From Acidobacteriota bacterium (GTDB lineage: Bacteria; Acidobacteriota; Polarisedimenticolia; J045): 52,537 bases of DNA. Under the pieces are notes generated by a model that saw nothing but the letters and a program-made list of their open reading frames with translations, ran no database searches and was not told the DNA's origin. Positions within the stretch are counted from its first letter, which is position 1. Every line of letters begins with the position of its first letter. The stretch is taken from positions 1-52,537 of the forward strand of contig RFHH01000180.1 in NCBI GenBank assembly GCA_003696075.1, in the 5' to 3' direction. Position numbers and translations under genes: made by a program. Shown piece by piece: positions 42,603 to 50,841 of the stretch.

Positions 42603-43951
42603 AACCGAAAGCTTCCGTCCTCGTGGTGGACGACGACGCGGGTATGCGCCTGGCGATGGCGCGGGCGATCCGGCGGGCCGGTTACGAAACGGCACGCTGC
42701 GAGAACGGAGCCGCCGCGCTCGAGGCGCTGCGCGCCCGCCCGTGGGATGCCATGGTGACCGACGTCCGGATGCCGGGACTCGATGGCCGGCGTCTGCTCA
42801 CCCAGGCCCTTGCCCTGCGTCCCAGGCTCCGCGTGATCGTGGTGACGGCGTTCGGGACGGTCGAGGACGCGGTCTCGGCCATCCGGCGGGGGGCCGCCGA
42901 CTACCTTCTCAAGCCGTTCTCTCCGGAGGCGCTCCTGTCGGCGCTCGAGCGCGCCCTCGGCGGTCGCGGCGGAGGGGAGGCCGACGAGGAGCGCCTCGTC
43001 GGCGACGATCCGGCGTTCCGCGAGCTGCTGGATCAGGCGGAGCGTGCCGCGAAGACGGATGCCACGGTGCTGATCACCGGGGAAAGCGGAACCGGCAAGG
43101 AGGTCGTCGCCCGCTACATCCACCGCCGCAGCCCGCGCGCTGCCGGTCCGTTCGTGGCGGTCAACTGCGCCGCCCTGCCGGCGGAACTCCTCGAGGCGGA
43201 GCTGTTCGGTGTCCGGCGCGGCGCCTACACGGGCGCCGACCGGGATCGCGACGGGCACCTCAAGCGGGCGGCGGGCGGAACCCTGCTCCTGGACGAGATC
43301 GGCGACTGCCCGCTGGCGATCCAGGCCAAGCTCCTGCGCGCCCTGGAGGAGAAGGTCATCGTTCCGCTGGGGGCCGGGGCGGCCGAGCCCGTGGACCTGC
43401 GGATCATCGCTGCCACCCACCAGGACCTCGTCGCCGCCGTCGCGGAAGGCCGCTTCCGCAAGGACCTGTACTTCCGGCTGCGGGTGCTGCCGCTCGCGGT
43501 CCCGCCTCTGCGGGAACGCCGCGGCGACATTCCAGCGCTCGCGCGGCACATCGCGGAACAGGTGGCGGCGAAGCTGGGACGGCGGGCGCCGGCCATCGAC
43601 CGCGCGGCGATGAACCGGCTCGTCCGGCATCCGTGGCCCGGTAACGTGCGCGAGCTCAGGAACGTGATCGAGCGGGCGGTGATCCTCGACCAGGACGGCC
43701 GGATCGGGCCGGAGGATCTGTTCCTCGACTCCTGGGACCAGCCGCAGGACGGCGACCGGATCGCACCGGGGATGACGATCGCCGAGGCCGAGCGGCGGTT
43801 GATCGAAAGGACTCTCGACGCAGCGGGAGGGAACCGGACCAGGGCGTCCGAGATGCTCGGCATCTCGGTCCGGACACTCCGCAACAAGCTCAAGGCGTTC
43901 CGGGAGCGCGACGCGGCTTTCGCCGCCGCCTGCCGGGGAGGTGCACCATGA
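42599..43951 (+). CDS. Sigma54-dependent response regulator of flagellar genes (FlrC/FleR/FlgR-like)
   Basis: 450 residues: receiver (acidic DDD at 11-13, phospho-acceptor D55, K105), AAA+ ATPase with Walker A GESGTGKE (161-168), sigma54 loop GAYTGA (208-213, canonical GAFTGA, Phe to Tyr), Walker B GGTLLLDEIGD, and a Fis-like DNA-binding end (LDAAGGNRTRASEMLGISVRTLRNKL). The gene is inside an operon that starts at a sigma54 promoter, so positive autoregulation is likely. It overlaps kinase and flgB by 4 nt each. Confidence 0.9.
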   Translation: MKPKASVLVVDDDAGMRLAMARAIRRAGYETARCENGAAALEALRARPWDAMVTDVRMPGLDGRRLLTQALALRPRLRVIVVTAFGTVEDAVSAIRRGAADYLLKPFSPEALLSALERALGGRGGGEADEERLVGDDPAFRELLDQAERAAKTDATVLITGESGTGKEVVARYIHRRSPRAAGPFVAVNCAALPAELLEAELFGVRRGAYTGADRDRDGHLKRAAGGTLLLDEIGDCPLAIQAKLLRALEEKVIVPLGAGAAEPVDLRIIAATHQDLVAAVAEGRFRKDLYFRLRVLPLAVPPLRERRGDIPALARHIAEQVAAKLGRRAPAIDRAAMNRLVRHPWPGNVRELRNVIERAVILDQDGRIGPEDLFLDSWDQPQDGDRIAPGMTIAEAERRLIERTLDAAGGNRTRASEMLGISVRTLRNKLKAFRERDAAFAAACRGGAP

Positions 43952-44364
43952 CCTGGGGCCTGCCATCGTTCGATCCGTTTCTGAGACGGATGGAGCGGGC
44001 GCTCGACGTGATGTCGCGCCGCCAGCAGCTCACCGCGGCCAACATCGCCAACATCGACACGCCCGGTTACCACACGGTCGACATCGATTTCGACCGCGCG
44101 CTCCAGCGTGCGGTGGAGGAGGCCGGCGGCGGCGTCGAGCCGGCCCGCACGCGGCCGGGGCACCTCGCCCCGGCTTCCTCTCCTTCCGAGCGTCCCCGCG
44201 AGGTTGAGGGGTTGATGGAGCGGATCGACGGCAACAACGTGAACCTGGACCGCGAGATGCTGGCGCTCGCGCAGGTCCGCCTTCGCTACGACGCGGCGAC
44301 GGCGCTCCTCCGCATCAAGCTGCGCCAGCTCCGATCGGTGATCTCCGAAGGGAGGATCGGCTGA
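43948..44364 (+). CDS. flgB: Flagellar proximal-rod protein FlgB
   Basis: 138 residues. N-terminal rod-protein motif RRQQLTAANIANIDTPGYHTVDIDF is intact and the C-terminal helix (NNVNLDREMLALAQVRLRYD) is typical. ATG overlaps the regulator stop. Exported by the flagellar type III system to build the proximal rod with FlgC and FliE. Confidence 0.96.
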   Translation: MTWGLPSFDPFLRRMERALDVMSRRQQLTAANIANIDTPGYHTVDIDFDRALQRAVEEAGGGVEPARTRPGHLAPASSPSERPREVEGLMERIDGNNVNLDREMLALAQVRLRYDAATALLRIKLRQLRSVISEGRIG

Positions 44365-44795
44365 TGAGCCTGCTTCGCGCAATGCGTGTGGCCGCCAGCG
44401 GCCTGGAGATGCAGCGAGCCCGGATGGAGATCGTGGCCTCGAACCTGGCCAACGCCAACACGACGCGGACCGCCGAGGGGGGGCCGTACGTCCGCCGGCT
44501 CCCGGTGGTGGAAGCGGCCCCCGTCGACGGCCCCGGCGGGTTCGCCGGAGCCCTCGACCGCGCTGTGCGCGGCGTGCGCATCACCGGCGTCACGAAGGAC
44601 CCGCGGCCGCCTCTCTTGAGGTACGAGCCCGGGCATCCGGATGCGGACGCCAATGGTTACGTCGCGTATCCCAACGTCGATCCTGCCGAGGAGATGGTGG
44701 ATCTTCTCTCGGCGCTGCGTTCCTACGAGGCCAACGTGAACGTGATCAAGGCCGCCGGGCGGATGCACGAGAGCGCGCTCGGCATGGTGCGGTGA
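44364..44795 (+). CDS. flgC: Flagellar proximal-rod protein FlgC
   Basis: 143 residues. Conserved N-terminus (AMRVAASGLEMQRARMEIVASNLANANTT) and C-terminus (VDPAEEMVDLLSALRSYEANVNVIKA), with YVAYPNV before it. ATG overlaps the flgB stop by 1 nt. Confidence 0.96.
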   Translation: MSLLRAMRVAASGLEMQRARMEIVASNLANANTTRTAEGGPYVRRLPVVEAAPVDGPGGFAGALDRAVRGVRITGVTKDPRPPLLRYEPGHPDADANGYVAYPNVDPAEEMVDLLSALRSYEANVNVIKAAGRMHESALGMVR

Positions 44796-44821
44796 GTGTC
44801 GCCGCCGCGGGGTGAGTCGGC

Positions 44822-45124
44822 ATGAATGTGGGCCAGATCGGACGGATCGAGATCGAGAAACCGCGGGGCCCTGAGGCCGGCCGTTCCGGGAACCGGCCGG
44901 ACGGCCCGAGCTTCGGCGAGGCGATGGAGGAGGCGCTCCGCGAAGTGGAGACCGAGCTCGGCCGCGCGGACGCGGCGGCTGTCGGGCACATCGCCGGCGA
45001 CGGCAGCGATCTCCACAACGTCCTCCTCGAGATGGAGCGAGCCGACCTGTCGCTGCGGACTCTCATGCAGGTGCGCAACAAGCTCCTGGATGCCTACCGC
45101 GAGATCATGCGAATGCAGGTGTGA
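44822..45124 (+). CDS. fliE: Flagellar hook-basal body protein FliE
   Basis: 100 residues: variable N-terminus, then the FliE core (SFGEAMEEALREVETELGRA; DLHNVLLEMERADLSLRTLMQVRNKLLDAYREIMRMQV). It links the MS ring to the rod. A 64-nt gap follows before fliF, with no promoter seen. Confidence 0.95.
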   Translation: MNVGQIGRIEIEKPRGPEAGRSGNRPDGPSFGEAMEEALREVETELGRADAAAVGHIAGDGSDLHNVLLEMERADLSLRTLMQVRNKLLDAYREIMRMQV

Positions 45125-45188
45125 CGCCGGCTGAGCGGCTGCGCGGCGCTTCACGCCCGCGCGCGCGACCCGGTCGAGGAGAGGCGCG

Positions 45189-46760
45189 ATGCAGGAGATG
45201 ATCCGCCAGCTCAAGGCCGCATGGCTGTCGCTCTCGCTCAAGCAGCGCATCAGCCTCGGCGCGTCGGCCCTCATGACGGCCGCGGCCGTGATCGCTCTCG
45301 TCTGGTGGGCGAAGCAGCCGACGTGGTCGATTCTCTACACCGGCCTCGATCCGAAAGAGGCGCAGCAGATCGTCCAGACGCTCCAGGCGCGCAAGGTTCC
45401 CCTGCGGCTGAGCGAGGGCGGCCAAACGATCGAGGTGCCTGCCGAGAGAGTCGACCGGCTGCGCATCGAGCTCGCCGCGCAGAACCTTCCGACCAGCGGC
45501 CGGTTCGGCTTCATGAGCATGTTCGAGCAGGAAACGCTGGCCCAGTCCAACGAGATGCAGCGGATCCGCTACCAGAAAGCCCTCGAGGACGAGCTGGCGC
45601 AGACGATCGAGGCGCTGGACGAGGTCCGCTCGGCCCGCGTGCACCTCGTCCTGCCGGGAGACCGCGTTTTCATCGACGACAAGGACATCGCCAAGGCTTC
45701 GGTGACGCTGGCGCTGGCCGGGGGAACCGCTCCCTCGGCCCAACAGGTCCAGGCGATCGCGCACATCGTCGCGGGAGCGGTGCCCGAGCTGTCGCCGGAG
45801 AACGTGGCGGTGGTGGACACCTCGGGCCGCGTTCTGTGGGACGGAGGCGGCGATGGCGGAGGTCTCGTGGCCGCACGGCAGATCGAGATGCAGAGCGCGG
45901 TCGAGCGCGATATCAACGCGAAGGTCGCCCGGGTTCTCGAGCCGATTCTGGGGCCGGACGGCTTCGTCGTCCGGACCACCGCCATCCTCGACTTCCAGCG
46001 GATCAAGCGGCACGAGCGGCAGTACGATCCGGACAGCGGCGTCCTGGTCTCCGAGCAGAAACGCAAGGAGAAGACCCGCCGCGGCGCCGCGGGGGCGCGA
46101 GGCGTACCGGGGACCGGGTCGAACCTTCCGGGGGGCGCCGGCGGAGCCGCCGCCGGGGAAAGCGAACAGAGCGATTCCGTCGACCAGACGAGCAACTTCG
46201 AGTACTCGGTCGTCGAGAAGACGGTCGAGGAGCCGCAGGGGAGAATCCGCCGCCTTTCCGTGGCTGTGCTCGTGAACGAGAAACCGTCGTCCGACGGGGA
46301 CGGCGCGACGACCGAGCCGAGAAGCGAAGAGGAGCTGGCCCGGATCGAGGAGCTCGTGAAGGCAGCGATCAGCTTCGACGAGGAGCGCGGAGACCAGGTG
46401 ACCGTGGAGCAGGCGCCGTTCGTGCCGAAGCCGAAGGTGGAGCCCTCCCGGCGGTTCGCGCCGCGGAAATGGCTGCCGTTGGTGAAGTACCCGGCCCTGG
46501 TCGTGGCGCTTCTGCTCGTTTTCCTGCTCTTCTACCGCCCGATGGTGGCCACGGTGCGAGAGGCGCTTCGCGAGGCGGCGCGGGCCGCTGCGCCGGCCCC
46601 CGCTGAGGGTTCGGCGTCGCTCGAGGCGCCGCTCCAGATCGGTCCGCCGTCCCGGGTCGAGATTCTCCGCCAGAGCTTCCACAAGGCGGCGCTCGAGGAG
46701 CCCGAGGGCATGGCGCAGACGCTGAGGGTGTGGTTGCACGAGTCGAAGGGGCAAGACTGA
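45189..46760 (+). CDS. fliF: Flagellar MS-ring protein FliF
   Basis: 523 residues. Two membrane helices (about 20-40 and 435-455) flank a periplasmic ring-building part with PTWSILYTGLDPKEAQQIV, QRIRYQKALEDELAQTIEAL and VRSARVHLVLP. A Gly-rich loop (GAAGARGVPGTGSNLPGGAG) precedes YSVVEKTVEEPQGRIRRLSV. The C-terminal cytoplasmic tail (GMAQTLRVWLHESKGQD) is the FliG-binding helix. ATG with GAGGAGAGG upstream. Confidence 0.96.
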   Translation: MQEMIRQLKAAWLSLSLKQRISLGASALMTAAAVIALVWWAKQPTWSILYTGLDPKEAQQIVQTLQARKVPLRLSEGGQTIEVPAERVDRLRIELAAQNLPTSGRFGFMSMFEQETLAQSNEMQRIRYQKALEDELAQTIEALDEVRSARVHLVLPGDRVFIDDKDIAKASVTLALAGGTAPSAQQVQAIAHIVAGAVPELSPENVAVVDTSGRVLWDGGGDGGGLVAARQIEMQSAVERDINAKVARVLEPILGPDGFVVRTTAILDFQRIKRHERQYDPDSGVLVSEQKRKEKTRRGAAGARGVPGTGSNLPGGAGGAAAGESEQSDSVDQTSNFEYSVVEKTVEEPQGRIRRLSVAVLVNEKPSSDGDGATTEPRSEEELARIEELVKAAISFDEERGDQVTVEQAPFVPKPKVEPSRRFAPRKWLPLVKYPALVVALLLVFLLFYRPMVATVREALREAARAAAPAPAEGSASLEAPLQIGPPSRVEILRQSFHKAALEEPEGMAQTLRVWLHESKGQD

Positions 46761-47788
46761 TGCCGGAAGAACTGTCGGGCGCCACGAAGGCCGCGATCGT
46801 GTTGTCGCTGATCGGGGAGGAAGCGGCCGCCAAGGTGCTGGAGCACCTCGACAAGAAGGAAGTCCGCCGCGTGACGATGGAGATCGCGGGCATCGAGATG
46901 ATCGACGCCACCCGATATGAAAGCGTCCTCGAGGAGTTTCGTCAGATGCTCGAGCAGTCGCGGGGGCTCGAGCTGGCGGGACCGCCGCTGGCGCGCCGGT
47001 TGCTCGCGAAGGCGTGCCCGGACGACGCCGATCGGATCATGGGGGAGATCGCGCCCCGCCGGCGCGTCGACGACGAGGACGGGCCTCCTCCACCTCCCCC
47101 CGAGCTGCCCGAGGTGGTGGTCCGCGCTCCGGTGAGGCGCCTGGCGATGCTCCTCGCCGACGAGCCGCCGCAGACCGTCGCTCTGGTTCTGGCGCTGCTC
47201 CCTCCGCGGAAGGCCGCGCGCCTTCTGGCGATGATGAATCGCGAGCAGCGCATCGAGGTCACGCGCCGCATGGCGTCGATGAACGAGGTTCGGAGCGAGG
47301 TGGTGGCTCGGGTCGGCGAGGTCCTGTCCCAGCGTCTCGACGAGCTCTGCGACGAGCCGCTCGTGCCCCTCGACGGCATTCAGACGGCAGCGGATCGGCT
47401 GACCAATCTCGGCCGCGCCAACGGCCAGGAGATCGTCGAGGCCCTCAGCGAGGGTTTCCCCGAGCTGGCGACCCAGCTCCGCGACATCCTGTTCACCTTC
47501 GACATGCTGCGGGGCCTCGGAGACCGCGATGCGCAGGAGGTGCTCAAACAGGTGGATCGGAGCACCCTCGCTCTGGCCCTGAAAGGGGCGGATCCCGAGC
47601 TGCACGCGATCTTCTTCCGAAACATGTCGGAGCGAGCCGGCCAGATGCTCAAGGAGGAGATGGAATTCCTCGGTGCGCCGAAGCTCGCGGACATCGAGAA
47701 GGCCCAGAGGACGATCATCGACCTCGTCCTGAAGCTGGAGAAGGAGGGGACGATCTCCCTCGAGGAGCAGGCCGTTGTCGCCGGGTAG
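46760..47788 (+). CDS. fliG: Flagellar motor switch protein FliG
   Basis: 342 residues. N-terminal FliF-binding domain (SGATKAAIVLSLIGEEAAAKV); an acidic/Pro-rich linker (RRRVDDEDGPPPPPPELPE, about 109-127); middle domain where the usual EHPQ motif reads DEPPQTVALVLALLP; C-terminal torque domain FDMLRGLGDRDAQEVLKQVD and ALKGADPELHAIFFRNMSERAGQMLKEEME with the charged helix. The ATG is the one overlapping the fliF stop; an earlier in-frame GTG would overlap further. Confidence 0.95.
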   Translation: MPEELSGATKAAIVLSLIGEEAAAKVLEHLDKKEVRRVTMEIAGIEMIDATRYESVLEEFRQMLEQSRGLELAGPPLARRLLAKACPDDADRIMGEIAPRRRVDDEDGPPPPPPELPEVVVRAPVRRLAMLLADEPPQTVALVLALLPPRKAARLLAMMNREQRIEVTRRMASMNEVRSEVVARVGEVLSQRLDELCDEPLVPLDGIQTAADRLTNLGRANGQEIVEALSEGFPELATQLRDILFTFDMLRGLGDRDAQEVLKQVDRSTLALALKGADPELHAIFFRNMSERAGQMLKEEMEFLGAPKLADIEKAQRTIIDLVLKLEKEGTISLEEQAVVAG

Positions 47789-48347
47789 GGTGATCGACAA
47801 CGCGGAGGTTCGGCCGTACAGACCGCCCCGCGCCGACGCCGGCGAGGCGCCGGCGCGCGACGATGCGGCCGAGCTGGAGCGCCTCCGCGAGGAGCTGGCC
47901 CGCGAGGCGCGGGAGGCGGCGGCACGCGAGCTGGAGGCGGAACGGGAACGACTCCGCGCCCGGCTGTCCGAGAGCGTGGCGAAGCTCGAGGCGCTCGCGC
48001 GAGACCTGAGCGAAGAGCTGCGCCGCGAGGTGCCGCGCCTCGCTCTGGAGATCGCGGGGAGAATCGTCCGGGCGCGGATCGAGGAGGGGGATCCCGTCGC
48101 GGAACGTGTCGTTCGCGAACTGCTGGACCGCCCGCTTCCCGGCGGGGTGCGACGCGTTCGGCTGCACCCCGACGACATGGCGGTGGCGGACGGGGCGGCG
48201 TCGGGGAGCCCGTCCGCGGTGGAATTCGTGGCCGACCCCTCGGTGGGGCGCGGCGGGGTGATCGTCGAAACGGAGGAGGAAGAGGTCGACGCCCGGATCG
48301 AGACGGGATTCCGCGCCTTCTGGGCCGCGTTGATGGAGGACCGGTGA
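47775..48347 (+). CDS. fliH: Flagellar assembly protein FliH
   Basis: 190 residues. Negative regulator and scaffold of the FliI ATPase. Long charged coiled coil (ELERLREELAREAREAAARE; ALARDLSEELRREVPRLALE) and a C-terminal FliH/YscL-type domain (VADPSVGRGGVIVETEEEEV). The start is uncertain: the TTG used overlaps fliG by 14 nt with GGAGCAGG upstream, while a GTG 15 nt later begins one base after the fliG stop. Confidence 0.88.
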   Translation: MSPGRVIDNAEVRPYRPPRADAGEAPARDDAAELERLREELAREAREAAARELEAERERLRARLSESVAKLEALARDLSEELRREVPRLALEIAGRIVRARIEEGDPVAERVVRELLDRPLPGGVRRVRLHPDDMAVADGAASGSPSAVEFVADPSVGRGGVIVETEEEEVDARIETGFRAFWAALMEDR

Positions 48348-49687
48348 CGGGGGATCGGGGCACCGTGACGGAGCTGGTTCGGCGGCTGCGGCGTCGCGTC
48401 GGTGAGGTGGATCCGGTGGCGCACGCCGGCCGGGTCGTTCGGGCCGTGGGTCTCGCGGTGGAATCCCGGGGTCCGCGGGTGGCGGTGGGAGAGGAGTGCC
48501 GTCTCGAGAGCGCCGGCGGCGAGCTTCTCTCCCTGGCCGAGGTCGTGGGTTTCGAGGGAAACACGATCTACACCATGCCCGTCGACCCCGTTCGGGGACT
48601 CCGGCGCGGCGACCGCGTCGTCGCCACGGGAAGCCACCCCCGGGTGCCGGTGGGCGACGCGCTTCTCGGGCGCGTGCTTGATGCGGACGGCCGCCCGATC
48701 GACGGAGGGCCGCCGCCGCCCGTCACCGAGCGGGCGGTGATCCACCGCGATCCGATCCCCGCGCTCGCGCGCCCGCTGATCGACGAACCGCTCGTCACCG
48801 GGGTGCGCGCCATCGATGGGCTGGTCACCATCGGCCGGGGGCAGCGGATCGGCATCTTCGCCGGCTCCGGAGTGGGGAAGAGCCGCCTCCTCGGTGCGCT
48901 GGCGCGTCACGCCCGGGACGACGTGATCGTGATCGCCCTGGTGGGGGAGCGGAACCGGGAGGTCCGGGAGTTCGTGGAGAGGGAGCTCGCGGGCGGCGGC
49001 CGGGATCGCTCGGTCACGTTCGTGGCCACCTCCGACGAGTCGCCCCTGCGGCGGGTGCGCTGCGCGCTCGCCGCGACCACCGTGGCCGAAGAGTTTCGCG
49101 CCCACGGGCGGAACGTGACGCTTCTGATGGACTCGGTGACGCGCGTCGCCATGGCCCTCCGCGAGATCGGCCTGGCCACCGGTGAACCGCCGTCGTCGAA
49201 GGGATATCCCCCATCCGTGTTCGCCTTCCTGCCGCGGCTGCTCGAGCGCGCCGGGCGCATGTCGGGAGGCGGATCGGTCACCGGCATCTACACCGTCTTC
49301 GTCGAAGGGGACGATCTGACCGATCCGGTCGCCGACGCGTCGCGCGCGATTCTGGACGGACACATCGTTCTCTCCAGGGAACTCGCGGAGCGCGCCCACT
49401 ATCCCGCGATCGACGTGCTCGCGAGCACCTCGAGGGTCATGCTCCAGGTGATCGACGATCGCCACCGGCGGGCCGCGGAGCGCGTTCGCCGCCTGCTCGC
49501 CGTCCACCGCGAAAACCGCGATCTGGTGGCGATCGGCGCCTACAAACCGGGCGCGGATCCCGAGCTGGATGCGGCGGTCTCCGCGCACCGCGAGATCGAG
49601 GCCTTCCTGCGCCAGGACCTCTCCGAGCCGAGCCCGTGGGAGGAAACCCGGCAGCGTCTGGAAGCCATCGCGGAGCCGACGCCGTGA
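48344..49687 (+). CDS. fliI: Flagellum-specific ATP synthase FliI
   Basis: ATPase of the flagellar export apparatus, 447 residues. Walker A GSGVGKS in RIGIFAGSGVGKSRLLGALA, the type III ATPase signature VIALVGERNREVREFVE, Walker B VTLLMDSVTRVAMALREIGL, and PPSVFAFLPRLLERAGR. N- and C-terminal domains are complete. GTG start overlaps the fliH stop (GTGA). Confidence 0.96.
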   Translation: MTGDRGTVTELVRRLRRRVGEVDPVAHAGRVVRAVGLAVESRGPRVAVGEECRLESAGGELLSLAEVVGFEGNTIYTMPVDPVRGLRRGDRVVATGSHPRVPVGDALLGRVLDADGRPIDGGPPPPVTERAVIHRDPIPALARPLIDEPLVTGVRAIDGLVTIGRGQRIGIFAGSGVGKSRLLGALARHARDDVIVIALVGERNREVREFVERELAGGGRDRSVTFVATSDESPLRRVRCALAATTVAEEFRAHGRNVTLLMDSVTRVAMALREIGLATGEPPSSKGYPPSVFAFLPRLLERAGRMSGGGSVTGIYTVFVEGDDLTDPVADASRAILDGHIVLSRELAERAHYPAIDVLASTSRVMLQVIDDRHRRAAERVRRLLAVHRENRDLVAIGAYKPGADPELDAAVSAHREIEAFLRQDLSEPSPWEETRQRLEAIAEPTP

Positions 49688-50148
49688 GCCGCTTCCGATT
49701 CCGCCTGGCCGCTCCGTTGCGTCTGGCTCGCCTTCGGCGGGAGGAGTTGCGCCGCCGGCTGGCGGAGGAGATCCGCCGGGAGATCGAGCTCGAAGAGCAG
49801 ATCCGGCGCCTCAGGGAGGCGGGCCGGGGCGCCGCCGCGGACGTCCTCGCGCGCGCGCCGGGAGGCATCGGAGGGGACGAGTTCCGGCAGACCGCGCAGG
49901 TGATCGAAGCGGCGCGCGCCCGGGCGGAGATTCTCGCGAGGGAGCAGCGTTCGGTCCGGCAGAGGCTCGAGTCGGCGAGGTCGGAGCTGGCCGGTATCGG
50001 CCGCCGGGTCCAGGTCCTCGAGAGGCTGGAACGGGAGGCGCACCGGGCCCATCGCCTGGCGCTTCTCAAGCGCGAGCAGGCCGAGATCGACGATCTCACA
50101 CTGGTGCGCCGCGGGGGCTCGGCCCGCGGCGGGAGGCGGGAGCGATGA
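49684..50148 (+). CDS. fliJ: Flagellar export protein FliJ
   Basis: 154-residue coiled-coil stalk protein that links FliI to the export gate. Charged helical repeats throughout (RFRLAAPLRLARLRREELRR; LEREAHRAHRLALLKREQAE). Identification rests on position after fliI, size and coiled-coil pattern, since FliJ sequences are poorly conserved. GTG start overlaps the fliI stop. Confidence 0.85.
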   Translation: MSRFRFRLAAPLRLARLRREELRRRLAEEIRREIELEEQIRRLREAGRGAAADVLARAPGGIGGDEFRQTAQVIEAARARAEILAREQRSVRQRLESARSELAGIGRRVQVLERLEREAHRAHRLALLKREQAEIDDLTLVRRGGSARGGRRER

Positions 50149-50759
50149 TTCGACGCGTCGGACGCCGCAGGATCCTGGCCGGACTCGCGGCGGCGAACCT
50201 CGTGAACGCCGTCGCCGCAGCCGCCATCCTCGCGGTCGTGTCGCTGGCGGGTAGGGAAAGCCGGGCCCAGCAGACCGTCCCGGAGGCGCTCGATCCGCTG
50301 GCCGACCCGGTGAAGGCGGAAGCTCTCGAGCGCGAGCGGACGTTCCGGGAGCTCGTGGAGGAGCTTCGCGCGAAAAAGGCGGAGATCGAGCGGCGCGAGG
50401 CGGACATCTCCGAACGCGAGCGGCAGGTCGTGATCCTGCGGGAGGAGCTGGCCGCCGAGCTCGAGGCGGTGAAGGAGGCCCGCGCGGCGCTGGCCAGGGA
50501 GCGGAAGGCTTTCGAGGAGCTCCGAGCCCCTTCGTTCGAGCGCCTGCTCAAGGCCTACGAGGGGATGGAACCGGACAATGCGGCCAAGGCCCTGGCCGAA
50601 CTGTTCCGGCGCGACCAGATGGTCGTCGTCGATCTCCTGCTGGGGCTGAAGCCCCGCCAAGCGGCCGCGGCCCTCGACGCGCTGGCGGCAGCCCAGCCCG
50701 AGGTCGCCGCTCAGGTCTCCTACGAGATCTGGAAGCGCAACCCCAAGCGCCTGAGGTGA
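50145..50759 (+). CDS. MotE-like protein (coiled coil plus MgtE_N-like domain)
   Basis: 204 residues: one N-terminal membrane anchor or signal helix (ILAGLAAANLVNAVAAAAILAVVSLAG), a long coiled coil (about 60-130; VEELRAKKAEIERREADISE), and a C-terminal MgtE-N/FliG-like helical domain (YEGMEPDNAAKALAELFRRD; VVDLLLGLKPRQAAAALDAL). This layout is that of MotE, a periplasmic chaperone for flagellar motor proteins in rhizobia, and similar genes often follow fliJ. The exact role here is inferred. ATG overlaps the fliJ stop; last gene of the operon in the window. Confidence 0.82.
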   Translation: MIRRVGRRRILAGLAAANLVNAVAAAAILAVVSLAGRESRAQQTVPEALDPLADPVKAEALERERTFRELVEELRAKKAEIERREADISERERQVVILREELAAELEAVKEARAALARERKAFEELRAPSFERLLKAYEGMEPDNAAKALAELFRRDQMVVVDLLLGLKPRQAAAALDALAAAQPEVAAQVSYEIWKRNPKRLR

Positions 50760-50841
50760 CGGCAGCGGCTCCTTCGGATAAGCTGCCCCGCACGAGACCC
50801 CGCCCGGCGCGTCGCCGGTGGCGGGCCGACGGAGCGCGACG

